The notes beneath the pieces were generated by a model. That model was not told the origin of the DNA. It was given only the letters and a program-made list of their open reading frames with translations, and searched no databases. A DNA stretch of 64,000 nucleotides from positions 2,976,001-3,040,000 of the forward strand of contig OY829645.1 in the NCBI GenBank assembly GCA_963691815.1, given 5' to 3'. A program made the translations under genes and the position numbers. The stretch is from Echiichthys vipera (Eukaryota > Chordata > Actinopteri > Perciformes > Trachinidae). Shown here in pieces: positions 52,162-62,129 of this stretch; positions within the stretch are counted from its first letter, which is position 1; the number at the start of each line of letters is the position of its first letter.

Positions 52162-52639
52162 GAAGCAACACAAAACCAGCTGTTCTTGGTAATGGTTATT
52201 TATTAACAGTAAAGTTTAAAATTAGAAAAGGAAAACATACAGAACTACAACAGAAGGAGAGGGCCTACATGTGCTGCTAAAGCAATAAAACAAATATAAC
52301 TGAAAAAGGAGTCTTTAAAACGAGAGCTGAAACAAAAGGTAAACAAAAGATCATCCACTTAACTAATCCTTTAAAACAAAACACAATGGCCTACATTTAT
52401 CAATCTTGCATGAAAACGGGCGCAGATCTGAGCGCAGAATTGTTTGTACGACACGACACACGTGTGATTTATGAAACATTTGTATCTTACCAATCTTAGC
52501 GTACGAATGAGCGGGCCTTGATAAATGCGGGGGCTGAATTCGATCGTCATTAACATGTTACGGCCTTAAATATTCCTGGTTCAGAGGCCTCGCCCACTGA
52601 GGTCAAACATGGAGATAAGAAACACTGGTGACATCCGAT

Positions 52640-52852
52640 ATGGAGCAAAATAAAGATGTGCTTTTTGGCAGTCTTAAGAGTGGAATAAAAGGGGCTCATA
52701 AAAACGCTGTATGGAAAAGAATAACGGAGGCATTCAACCCGAAGCAGCGCTCCACTGTGACCCGTGTGCATGTGTGCGCACTGTTGAACCTGCGCTCCTG
52801 CTCTGTAGCGGGGTTTGCCAGCGGGGATATTAGGTATTCCGTTAGAGGATAA
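52640..52852 (+). pseudogene. Harbinger Myb/SANT-like protein, truncated
   Basis: The ATG at 52640 opens MEQNKDVLFGSLKSGIKGAH, then KNAVWKRITEAFNP and a STVT end. The F/L-x-x-L-K-x-x-x-x-G-x-x-K-N-x-x-W-x-x-I pattern is the Myb-like (NAIF1-type) DNA-binding domain that pairs with Harbinger transposases. Downstream the frame continues with unrelated residues to 52852. The second half of the protein is missing. Confidence 0.65.
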
Positions 52853-53000
52853 CCTTTGTCACGTAGAAGAACCATACCAAGATGTTAATCATCTGATACC
52901 TTGTTTGATTTAATGCAATTTATCGAGGGTAGCCACTTACCGAGGAGATGACTTTGGCTCTGCAGTGCGCTTTCCTGCAGCCGCGCACCAACACATTCCT

Positions 53001-53234
53001 TCATTCATTCATCTTCATCCGCTTGTCCCTGTCGGGGTCGCAGGGGGCTGGAGCCGAGCTGTTTTGAAATATAAAAGAATCTGGCCACCTGGCCACCACG
53101 TTTAAAAGCGATAGCTTGGCATCACAAATCACCTGTACATTTATCGAGTGGTAGTTTTTGCGATTGATGAATGCGTAATCATTCATGGATGGTGCCTTCA
53201 GACTCACACGAGTACAATCAATTGCTTCAACCAC
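53001..53234 (-). pseudogene. Harbinger DDE transposase fragment
   Basis: Reads EAIDCTRVSLKAPSMNDYAF, then INRKNYHSINVQVICDAKLS and LLNVVARWPDSFIFQNSS. AIDCT contains the first catalytic Asp and VQVICD/VVARWPxS the second block of Harbinger transposases. The usual GSTHDS near the second block is shortened to DS, and the third catalytic residue is absent. The last residues run into the ATTC-rich repeat near 53030. It is non-functional. Confidence 0.75.
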
Positions 53235-53936
53235 AATTTATTTTTATTTATTTTTTTAAGAATCCGTTTTGATCTGTTCTTAATATGTTACTGCTTATGC
53301 TTAATGACAGCTGAGGTTTATTAATTATTTTCAGCCAGATTTCGCTGTGCTGCACCGCAAATCCACAGGCTCAAATTTGCGTACACGATCTCAGACCTGA
53401 CGTGAGATTTGATCGTAGCTCCTGCTCACGTCCAAATTGATAAATGCCGAAGTTTGCTTGGAAATGGTCGACGCACGTTTTTCTGCCGTACGTTCGTTTG
53501 ATAAATGAGGGCCAATGTGAGCAGCACCCCTATCCCTAGCGTTGCTAACATGAGGCAGCTAAGGTCACAGCAAGTTTAACATGTGTTAACCTACCCTCGC
53601 CCAATCTCTGGAGTAGTAACCCACACAATGAACGATACAACAATGAATGAATAACAAAGCGCACAAAAAAGCACGAGGCGGCTGAGTCACAGAATCACAG
53701 CGCGCCGATCATTACACAGAGAAGTAATTTATAAGGTGAGCCAGTGACGCTGAAGTGGCTGGAGCCGCTGCTTGATTGGTGGGCCTACTGCAGGCCGCCG
53801 CACCAATCGGGATCCGCAGGAACCAGGAAGTTGGATGGGCAAGAACGAACCTATCCCTGACAGGAGGCCACACATCCTACTTTGTATACACACAAACACT
53901 TAAACACATGAGTGAGGAATAACGACAGCCATAACA

Positions 53937-54091
53937 GCCGATGACTGACAGCACCCCTGTCCAGTCTGCAGCTCTGTTAATCTCATGAAGGGCGCGTTTA
54001 AGACGATGACTGACAGCATCCTTGTCCAGTCTGCAGGTCTGTTTATCTCATGAAGGGTGGGTTTAAGGCGATGACTGACAGCATCCCTGTC
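53937..54091. repeat. 65-bp minisatellite, right part (about 2.4 units)
   Basis: Same unit as 46508-46910. Together about 8.6 units, split by the 7 kb element. Confidence 0.9.
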
Positions 54092-55261
54092 AGAAATTTC
54101 AGAAATGCATTTTAGTTTCTGTTTAGCTGTTATCTAAGAATTTTTTTGAAAGGCTACCATTTTTTTTCACTGACTAAGCTCCGCCATTTCATTGCTGTGA
54201 TTGGATGTAGGTCATGTTTTATAGCTGTGAATGGTCGTAGCTCTATTTAATTGCGTCCAGAAGCATTTTGCCCTTGCACCGTTGATCGAAAATTAACTGA
54301 GAGGACCGAAACTAATACATATTTGTTATTAGTCTGGTGATGCCAGGCTAACATGGTTAGGTTAAGACACCAAAACTACATGGTTAGGTTAAACAAAAGT
54401 AACAGTAAAAATAAGTATGCCTGTTTTGTACTTCAGTTTCAATTTCACATGGGATGGGACACGAAAGGGAAACAAACTGCGGCCTCCTGGGTGAGAGTTT
54501 GGTGTGTGTTTGACCCAACCACCACCCTGACCTCCTCCCTAAATAGAGTTTGGGGCTTGTTGTACTTTGTCACCTTCCTCATTGGAGGTTGAGACGTCAT
54601 ATACAAATGTAATAGGCTGCAAAAAAAAAAAATTTTCTGTAGTGCAGAAACGTACAATGACAACATTTTTTTCTGGTGAACAGGCTGTATATCTGCCTGC
54701 AATGGTAGCTGTTGCAGCTGTTTTGTAACTGATTCAGTCATTTTTGTTGCTCTTTCTGACATGTGGGAGATATCGCAGGTAAAATTCCTGACAGTCAAAC
54801 TTGGAATAATAACTAGAAGGCTGATGTGAGCAGGTTGGCAGCTGCTTAATTAAACTTGGTACTACAATAGAACATGAAAAATTAATTCATGAATTATTTT
54901 TTAGTTAAACGGATGGTTCTTTGGCTCTGCCTGCTTACTTGAAGTGTAATTGAGGCGTAAAAATGATCACAGGGTCTTTTTGGGCAAATACACTCAGTGA
55001 AAAAAGCCATTGAGACAATTTTTTTCATGTAACAACTATTACGGAGAAATCCGGAGAGTCACCAACAGTCGCTAACAGTCGAATGCAGCTAACACTGATT
55101 AGCTTGGGGCAGTACAGTGAGGGATTAAAAAGTCTCTTTTTAACCACTAATACTGCTCAAAATGACACCTAACCTCTGCAGGAACATGATACGAGTCACT
55201 ACACATAAAAGGAAGCACCAACAACATTGTTAGTGAACCCTGAAAGAGTGTTTTGAAAGAC
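54092..55261. other. No gene seen
   Basis: AT-rich DNA with a small direct repeat of ACATGGTTAGGTTAA near 54352-54391. Two mutually antisense open frames at 54353-54798 have no motif. Confidence 0.45.
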
Positions 55262-55560
55262 TTACACTGTAAATCTTAACATTGGCTTTAATAAAAGGTA
55301 TTAAGTGCACCAAACTCAGTTTTTATTAACATGTGGTTAACACTCATTTAGAATAAGTTACTTGTACATTGGGGATGAAAAACCTTCCAAACTCAGTATG
55401 CTCAAGTTGTATTAATTTAGAAAAAACAAGTCCTGGGAACTTGTGCCTTTTCAAGAGTAAATGTACTTAGTTACATGTAACTATGTGCATTTACTCTTAC
55501 ACTTAAACACCCTACATATTAGAGGTGTTGGCACATTTTCTTAAATTACTTTCTATTTCT
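55262..55560 (+). repeat. Probable MITE-type repeat (CACTGTAA end)
   Basis: Starts TTACACTGTAAATCTTAACA and TTGGCTTTAATAAAA. Similar in style to the reverse complement of 59276-59620 (TACACTGTAAGATATAATAA, TTGGCTTTACTAAAA). Boundaries are uncertain. Confidence 0.4.
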
Positions 55561-55739
55561 TCTGCCTTACACTTCAGAGGAAAATGCTCCTCTAGTTTTG
55601 TTACTTCATTTAATTTCTTGCTTTTACATAACATTATCGGCACAATTGTATTGTTTACAAGAAAAAACAAATATCATAAATCTGTAGTTTTATCGTAAAT
55701 TAAGCAATTAAAAACTGTGGATCTAAACAGAAGTCTGTC

Positions 55740-55971
55740 AGTGAGCGAGCAGGGCTGGCAGTGCCACAATCTGCCACTGCGCCCTCCCCTCCCCCAAACG
55801 TCTCAACATTTGCACATGCGCACTGACTGCACAGGTCATCAACCACCTGCCCCTTGGCGCGCCGCGCGGTAGTGGAGTGGACATGATGTCGTTGGACTAA
55901 AACACGGCAGCAACCGCCATCATTTCAATTTTCGGATTCATCACTCTGCTGCTGCTGGGAACGTTGGTTTG
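55740..55971 (+). promoter_or_regulatory. CpG-rich promoter and non-coding first exon candidate
   Basis: Includes CTTGGCGCGCCGCGCGGTAG near 55854-55873, the most CpG-dense stretch in the window. Downstream, AACGTTGGTTTG|GTAAGTCC provides a strong splice donor at 55971/55972. The exon contains an upstream ATGATG with a stop five codons later. It lies about 1.2 kb before the C2H2 coding exon and may be its promoter. Confidence 0.45.
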
Positions 55972-56929
55972 GTAAGTCCATGCTTGACTAAAAGGGGAAC
56001 TATGCAAGTCTGTTCGCTTTTCTGCTGTTTCGCTAACCGTCCTCTCGGCCAATGCATTTGTTTTCAATGAAATTTGCGAAAAAACAATCGATAGAGCCAT
56101 TGATAACATTGTCTATCATGTTCGATGTTATGACGTGTGTCTCTGTGTAGTCTTATCCGTCATAAACAAGAGATTGGGGGTTACAGGCCGCGTTTGTGTA
56201 GCAGTGCTAATGTTACCAAGTCTAGCGCTGGGGGAGGGGGTTATTTTCTTTGAAGTTAGCTTGGAGATGCAGGACAAACTAGCAAGGAGGAAAGGAGGGA
56301 AACATTGGGATTTCTTGCCCTCGCATTAGGGCTTACTGTGGCAAAACGCGAGCTCGCATCAAAAAAACAAAGATACGTCAGTTGGCACGAGAAGTTTCCG
56401 AACACTCTGATGTAATTTTGGTATCTCTTGAGTAAATATTATGGAAACTGTAATGAGTGTAAGAAGAGGGTCGTTTCTGCTTTTCTCAAAAATCGGTTTC
56501 AAATTTTCTATTGGAGGTAATGGGCAGTTGGAGCGGGACTCTCTTCGCTCAGAAGCTTGCTGATATTTAATCTGTGCATGCCTAAATATTAAGTGTTAAC
56601 AGTTGAATTGTTTTATTCTTTTTAACTGTATCCAACACAGGCTCAAACTAATGAGGAGTCCACACATTGCACAATCTCAGCAGTAAAAGGTATTTTCTCA
56701 TGATTCTTCTTGTGCAGTAATTAATATCTCCTTGCATTTTTGTAAATTTTATGATCATAAAAAGGAAAACAATTGAAATAAATCTAATGGAATCCATAGT
56801 ACCTATTTTGTGTCCCAAATAATACAATGATTGCACTTGTGGATAAATAATCATCTCACCAAACACACTCACTCTCTCTCTGTGCTCAGTCTTGACATTG
56901 ACTCTGCTGTTTCCCTCCTTTTCTGAAGG

Positions 56930-57031
56930 TGGGAGTATTTCAGGAACTGTTTTTAACCCCAGCCTGGCCTTCAGTTCCTCTGCAGTGGACACATCTGAAG
57001 TATTGCTTCGTCTAGTGGCTCAGCTTGATCC
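56930..57031 (+). other. Candidate second exon (probably 5' untranslated or coding)
   Basis: Ends with a donor CCAG|GTGAGG at 57031/57032. One frame reads GGSISGTVFNPSLAFSSSAV and VLLRLVAQLDPG. The left boundary is unclear. The minus strand also shows an open frame here, considered less likely. Confidence 0.3.
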
Positions 57032-57107
57032 AGGTGAGGATTCTCAAAATGTTCTCCCCCTCTCTCCCTCCATTTTCTAATCATTTCCTAATTTTCTTTC
57101 ATTTCAG

Positions 57108-57776
57108 ATTTATCAATCAGGACCCTTCAGAACCAGATAAAACCTTCAAATGCAGTGGACGTGTAAGTGGTGCACATTTTATGCAGAAAAGAGAGGCCAG
57201 TTACTTGAGCATTACCGCTTAAAACATGGGTCCCATACACGGATTGCACAACTTCCTTGCCCACATAAGGAATGCATATGCATGTTTAAGTCTTTTAATG
57301 CACTTAAGGTGCATTTATCTACCTGGCACAGTCAAAAAGATCCGGGCAAAAGGAATGAAACAGCATTCCACTGTCAGCTGTGTGACTTTGTTGAGCCTGG
57401 CACTGATTCAAACTTTTTCACCCATTTACGTGGGCATTTGAAACTGAAACAAGAGGTTAGTTGTCCATATCAAGGGTGTAACTTTCAGAGCAGCAATTAT
57501 TCCACATTTAATGCACATAAATCCAAAGAGCACCCAGTACACAGTACAATGTCATTCAAATTCGAAATTCTTCCAGGGAATTTACCTGAAGAATCTCCCC
57601 CTAATCCGAACATTCAAGCAGAGGATAATGTCTCTGTAGCTGATGATTTTGACTTTGAAGTCGTGGAGAGCAAAGATGTACAAGAACTGGAGAGTCAGTT
57701 GGAACATAATTTGGCTGCTCTATTTCTGAAAATGTCCTCAGTTCTTAACATTTCATCCTCCTTTAGCTGTCCCTCT
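57108..57776 (+). CDS. C2H2 zinc-finger exon (four fingers + acidic linker)
   Basis: The acceptor TTTCTTTCATTTCAG precedes the exon; the donor CCCTCT|GTAAGG ends it. The first ATG is at 57150. From there: finger 1 C5-C8-H21-H26, finger 2 C37-C42-H55-H60, finger 3 C75-C78-H92-H96 and finger 4 C105-C110-H123-H128. Then an acidic stretch (EDNVSVADDFDFEVVESKDV) and a helix QLEHNLAALFLKMSSVLNIS. All four metal sites are intact over 209 codons without a stop, unusual in this window. The C2H2 array plus QLEHNLAxLFLKM helix is the N-terminal module of a fish protein family whose C-terminal part resembles the broken gene at 20.8-22.3 kb. No such C-terminal part was found here. Confidence 0.65.
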
Positions 57777-58323
57777 GTAAGGTTTTAAATACTTCATAGG
57801 TCCAGCGATGCTAAATTAGCCAGGTTAGCCGCGGACAGTGCTGCTGCTGCTGCCAGGCTCAACAGGCTAACATGAAAAATAAACAGTAAAGCATCATAAG
57901 AAAGGGCAAAATTTAGAGCTTCCAAGTTTGAAGTGAGCATCAATCAATCCTTGATCTTCATTAAACCTTCTTTGTACTGCCACAGGAAAGCAGTCTGCAG
58001 TAGTTTTCACACGCGTGTCAGTTTTCCAGTTGTGGGGTTATTTCCATTTAAAATGAAGTGAATTCACTCAGCTTCTCTGTCCTCTGAGGCGGGGGGCTAT
58101 TCAGCCAACAACAGAGACCTTTCAGTGATTAGCTCTCAGCTTCTACACAAGGCTGGTAAGGCCATCACACGCCAGAGAAAAAATGGCGTCCCTTCACAAA
58201 AGTAGTTTTCAGCATAGACATATATGGTTTTCAGGGAGTCCCACCCAGTCCCACCCGAACAGCCAATCACAGCACTTTTCCACTAAACTACTTCCTTTTC
58301 CACTATACTACTTCCTTTTCCAC
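57777..58323. other. No gene seen beyond the donor
   Basis: Contains a CTG repeat near 57840-57855 and GCTAACATG-type short repeats. No continuation exon recognised. Confidence 0.4.
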
Positions 58324-58757
58324 TATACTTTCTCTCGCACACACCTATATTCTCCTCTCGCACACACCTACATTCTCCTCTCGCACACACCTACATTCTC
58401 CTCTCACACACACATATATTCTCCTCTCACACACCTATATTCTCCTCTCACACACACATATATTCTCCTCTCACACACACACATATATTCTCCTCTCACA
58501 CAGAATATATGTGCGTGAAAGTAGAATGTATGTGTGTGCGAGAGTGAAAATATATGTATGTGCAAGGAGGATGTATGTGTGTAAAAAGAGAATATATGTA
58601 TGTGAGAGGAGAATGTGTGTGTGCGTGCAAGGAGAATATAAGTATGTGCAAGGAGAATGTATGTGTGTGAAAGGAGAATATATGTATGTGAGAGAAGAAT
58701 GTATGTGTGTGAAAGGAGAATATATGTATGTGAGAGGAGAATGTAGGTGTGTGAGAG
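58324..58757. repeat. Palindromic minisatellite (two inverted arms)
   Basis: 58324-58500 is a tandem of TTCTCCTCTCACACACACAT-type units. 58503-58757 is a tandem of the inverse type (ATATATGTATGTGAGAGGAG). The strand composition flips at about 58501. The two arms can pair over more than 150 bases. Confidence 0.85.
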
Positions 58758-58828
58758 GGCCAGGATAAATAATGTCTTGTACGGCCCCTCATACAGTAAC
58801 CTTTGTTCTCATTATTGCACAATTGATA

Positions 58829-59230
58829 CTCAGACCTGTTTAGTGCATTTATAATAGTGCCTTCTTGTGATGCAGATGTTAAATGTGTAAGAAGAATTGA
58901 AAATGTTGGATGATGTAGCCAGCAAATACAGGACTCCCGCATAAAGTGTGTGTTCAGATACATACTAAATCTGCACTGTTAATGTTTTTTATGATGGAGA
59001 AAAGAGGTTTGATGCTTTTATTAAACAACATTTTAAACTGTTTAAGAGAAGTGAAAACATAATCATTTCATTGTTCAATACTCAGACCTGTTCAGTGCTT
59101 TTACAATAGTGCCTTCTTGGGATGCAGGTGTTAAATTATGTGTAAAAGGAAATGTGATATGTTGGATATTGTGGCCAGCAAATAATCCATCAAAAATTGT
59201 GAGCACTAAATCTGCATACTGTTAATTCTA
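58829..59230. repeat. Direct duplication, about 251-bp offset
   Basis: ACTCAGACCTGTTTAGTGCA...TGCCTTCTTGTGATGCAG at 58831 recurs at 59082 with about 85 percent identity by eye, as do CCAGCAAAT and ACTAAATCTGCA further on. Confidence 0.75.
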
Positions 59231-59275
59231 TGCATGTTTGAAATAAATTGAATGCAGATAACATTATTTTCCGCA

Positions 59276-59620
59276 GTATTTTGTTCTTTCAAATTAAGTG
59301 ATGATAACAAAGTTATTTTAAGTTCTGTAGACTTAGAATTGACAAGTTTATTTCAGTACAGTAAAGTTACAGTAAATTAGTTATTTTGAGTAAAATACAA
59401 TCATAACAAGCAAGTTAATCCAAGAGCTGTGAACTCAAAATACCCATGTTTAGTTTAGTATAGTAAACTCATTATAAACAAGTTCTCGCAAGTACTGCAC
59501 ACTTATATTGAATAAGTTACATGTACTTACTTAATCAAGTTAACTTAACTCAGTTAGTTTAAGGCAATAAGTTTGCATATTTTTTTTTAGTAAAGCCAAC
59601 TTATTATATCTTACAGTGTA
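59276..59620 (-). repeat. Probable MITE-type repeat (CACTGTAA end), minus
   Basis: Reverse complement begins TACACTGTAAGATATAATAA and TTGGCTTTACTAAAA; many AAGTTAACTT-like short motifs inside. Similar to 55262-55560. Confidence 0.45.
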
Positions 59621-59629
59621 CCTACTGGC

Positions 59630-59960
59630 CCCGGTACCAGCTCCTCTCATAGTAAATCCTTCCGTAGACCTCAGAGTATTTGTGCGTCTTGTCGACTGTT
59701 TTTGAATCTTTTCATCGACCAAATCTGCAGTGAACACTCCACCTCCGCATCACACCAACGTGAACCTTTCACCGCCATTGTTGTTGTTGTTAAATGTCCG
59801 CGCATGGTCCGTCGTTCTATTTTCTATGTCCGAACAGGCGCACATACTGCTACCGCCGTAGGGCTCGTGCTCGTGCTTGTACACGTGCGCACGCTCGTGC
59901 TTGTACATGTGCAAACGGCTCTGCTAAAGCCCACCTCTTTCCACATGCGGACAGTGGGCC
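59630..59960 (-). mobile_element. Harbinger-type fragment (minus), relative of 22284-22990
   Basis: The reverse complement aligns with 22385-22690, including ACATTTAACAACAACAACAA before the start codon. The protein start MAVKGSRWCDAEVECSLQIW (from about 59773) is followed by a one-base deletion, then DEKIQKQ in a second frame. No terminal inverted repeat was found. Confidence 0.7.
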
Positions 59961-60157
59961 GTCCACGACTGTTAGTGACTGTCCGGGATTTCTCTGTTAA
60001 TAGTTGTTACATGAAAAAAAGTCTCAATGGCTTATGCATTACCGAAAAAAAACTCTGGGATGATTTTACACCGGAATTTCACTTTAACTCAACCATTGAT
60101 ACAATTTGTGCCTCCACTCTAAAAAAGAAATATCTGCAGCAAATATGTGTATGTAAG

Positions 60158-60982
60158 CTAAAGTTCGATGATAAGCTTTCCTTCATCGTCGCTGCTGCTG
60201 ATGTCTTCTGTGTAGTCCTGGCAGCTTTGCACAGGCCTGACTCCACTGGTCATACACTCGGCTGGCTGGGAGCCATGAAGCTGGCCAGAGAAAAAAAAAG
60301 AATGAGATTTGTTGGAAATTTCAGGTCTCGCAGAGTCACTGCTCTGACTTGTGCAGTCATTCGATGCCTTATTGTTGTTGTCTTGATAATCATCAGGGTG
60401 TGTGTGTGGAAAAGGCTCTGATGGCAGCATGGTATTATTATTCAGTACATTGTTTTTTGTTTCCCCTGTCAATCCAGCAGCAGCTCTAATGACAGAATGA
60501 GAGAATTGGCTGGGGTAATTGTAGGGTGAGACCCTTAATGTTAACTTGGTACAATAGCTTACTGCTGTGATGTTGTTACATGCAACAGTATGTCCTTCCT
60601 GAACAGGAGTGATGCTGCTCTGCTTTTGGTCCTGGTGCAAACATGTTAGGCTAGACTGAATTTCATCAGCATCTTGTATTTCTGTTGATCGTACCTGTGG
60701 TTTGATATGTTGAAATGAATCAGATTCACATAAGATCTGTGTTTGTTGGTTATGGATGGTGCTGCTTTCCCAGTGATGAGAGAAATGGAAGTTTTACAAT
60801 GGGGGTTGTGGAGAATTGAAAAGGCCAGTCTGACTGCTGCTGCCAGATGAATTAAGGTTGTTTGACTTTCTCTGTGGAGGGTATTTACATATTCCTGCCT
60901 GCTTCTGGGAAAGATGTTGATGATGATGCTCAGACAGCCCTGAGTATTCAAAGGAACTCACCATTACTTTTCTGTCTTCTTC
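60158..60982 (-). CDS. 825-nt minus-strand exon, unknown Ser/Asn/His-rich protein, one internal stop
   Basis: Minus strand: acceptor TCTTTTATTAACAG ends at 60983, then exactly 275 codons to a TAG at 60158. It starts EEDRKVMVSSFEYSGLSEHH and ends YTEDISSSDDEGKLIIEL. Only one in-frame stop (TAA at 60794-60796) interrupts it. Composition is rich in Ser, Asn, Gln and His, without a recognised domain, as in disordered regulatory proteins. It may be the last exon of a gene with upstream exons above 60982, or a recent pseudogene. A 239-codon plus-strand frame overlaps its end but has no support. Confidence 0.45.
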
Positions 60983-62100
60983 CTGTTAATAAAAGAGGAA
61001 TATATTACCATCAAGCAGTCATTGTCCCCCCTTTTGTAATTAGCTTTCAGCATTGTTTAAATAGCACAAACCTAAATGTGCCCAGTGAGTTATGAATTAT
61101 GATAAAACCAACACAGGGAAATTGATGAAGCGACCAGTTGCTCTTCAACTATTCAATATACGCCTCGAAGTCTGAAATTCTATGGTGGACTTCTGCTGGT
61201 GTAATTGCTGTTGTCAGCTGTCTTCTGCTGTTATCATAATGGATTGCTGATGTTTCAGTTTGGCAGAAGACTCATAGATCTGATTTTCCACTGTGTGTGG
61301 TTCTTTAATAAACGTCTGTCATTAATCCGTGTGAATGTTTTTCCTTTTCAAACCACATTCTTCTGTATTCAACGCATCATAATGGATAATATATTCATTA
61401 TGCTGCAAATATTTCACAAGAAACACTTGGAATTCTGGCTTGGGTGTCTCTCCTCTTGTGGTAAATTAAATGAAAACAATGCTGTATCCACCCATTCCCC
61501 GTGAAACCTACTTTTATGTGAGCAACCGATGGTGTGAGGGATTATATAATATAATAGATGAGTTATAATTACAACAATAAAAACATTTAGAAAAAATGCT
61601 GGATTAGAAACAATCATGTACACTTTGAGTCAGTTTTGAGACATTTCTGTTCCTGTTTCCACGAAGCAGTCCAGTTCAGTTCGATTGGTTTCATATTAGA
61701 ATGTTGATTTTTGTGTTTCCATTGTCAAAAGTTGTGGATGGTACCAATACAACTGTGTTTTTGTTTCCCCTTTGTTGAGGTACCCTGAACACTGATCCAA
61801 TCCGACTGTTAAGTCTGAAGTAACATCCTTTCAAAATACGATTTCTGGGTCCAAGCGCTCTGTTGAAACAACAACAACAATGGCCGAACATGTGAACAAT
61901 TATGATCACCTCTTTCATCAGTTAGACAACTTTTTCATCGATAAGCCAGATACTAAAAGGCGGAGGTAGAAACAGTCTAATTGGTTCATTGCACGAGCAA
62001 TGCAGGAGGAAATGTAAAAACTAAAAACCAGACCCTAATTGGTTGACGGGTCTCTTACCATCTGGTAACAACTAGGTACATTTAGCTACATTTAAAGGTA
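60983..62100. other. No gene seen
   Basis: AT-rich DNA. 61640-62110 (TTTCCACGAAGCAGTCCAGT ... GTGGAAACGC) looks like a non-autonomous transposon or repeat but ends were not defined. Confidence 0.35.
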
Positions 62101-62129
62101 ATCTGTGGTGGAAACGCAGAACAATGTTT

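Larger units (their letters stand above)
52388..53513. mobile_element. PIF-Harbinger-type transposon, 1126 bp, with AAT target duplication
   Basis: The left end begins GGCCTACATTTATCAATC; the right end, reversed, begins GGCCCTCATTTATCAAAC. AAT flanks both sides (52385-52387, 53514-53516), and the other Gypsy-3 LTR shows the empty site (near 47170). A Myb/SANT-like gene (plus) and a transposase piece (minus) diverge from each end as in Harbinger elements. A TTCATTCATT-containing repeat lies near 52998-53050. Confidence 0.85.
46911..53936 (-). mobile_element. Gypsy-3: Ty3/Gypsy LTR retrotransposon, minus strand, in a minisatellite
   Basis: LTRs at 46911-47416 and 51686-53936 (the latter swollen by two insertions), a tRNA-Pro-type primer site (51664-51681), gag, protease and integrase on the minus strand. 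Reverse transcriptase and RNase H are missing: the protease at 48606 is followed directly by the integrase zinc finger at 48539. It is inserted into the 65-bp minisatellite; possible degenerate target duplication GGCAA/GCCGA. Confidence 0.85.
51686..53936 (-). repeat. Gypsy-3 5' LTR, carrying a solo LTR and a Harbinger element
   Basis: TGTTACAACCCAGC at 51686 to GCCATAACA at 53936. Removing the insertions at 51719-52165 and 52388-53516 leaves a sequence colinear with the left LTR for its first 390 bases. The last 300 bases differ from the left LTR and are more GC-rich. Confidence 0.75.

Noticed and set aside
54353..54798. Overlapping plus and minus frames, candidate small gene
   Set aside because: The two frames are antisense to each other, neither has a motif, and no splice or promoter signal supports either.
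56648..56992. Minus-strand frame beginning STAEELKARLGLK
   Set aside because: It looks protein-like at its start, but its first codon is GTG, an in-frame stop lies shortly upstream, and it overlaps the plus-strand exon candidate with a splice donor at 57031. Not enough support to call a gene.
58183..58963. Open frames with HTPTFSSHTHIYS or CVRGEYMYV repeats
   Set aside because: Translations of the palindromic minisatellite; the repeat unit length and lack of stops explain them.
59702..60421. 239-codon plus-strand open frame
   Set aside because: It runs across a minus-strand Harbinger fragment and then the antisense of the minus-strand exon at 60158-60982. It has no motif, no promoter or splice context and mixed composition.
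61861..61968. Short ORF starting MAEHVNNYDHLFHQLDNFFI
   Set aside because: Only about 33 codons with no family match or splice context; it sits in a repeat-like block (61640-62110). It could be the start of a transposon gene but cannot be supported.
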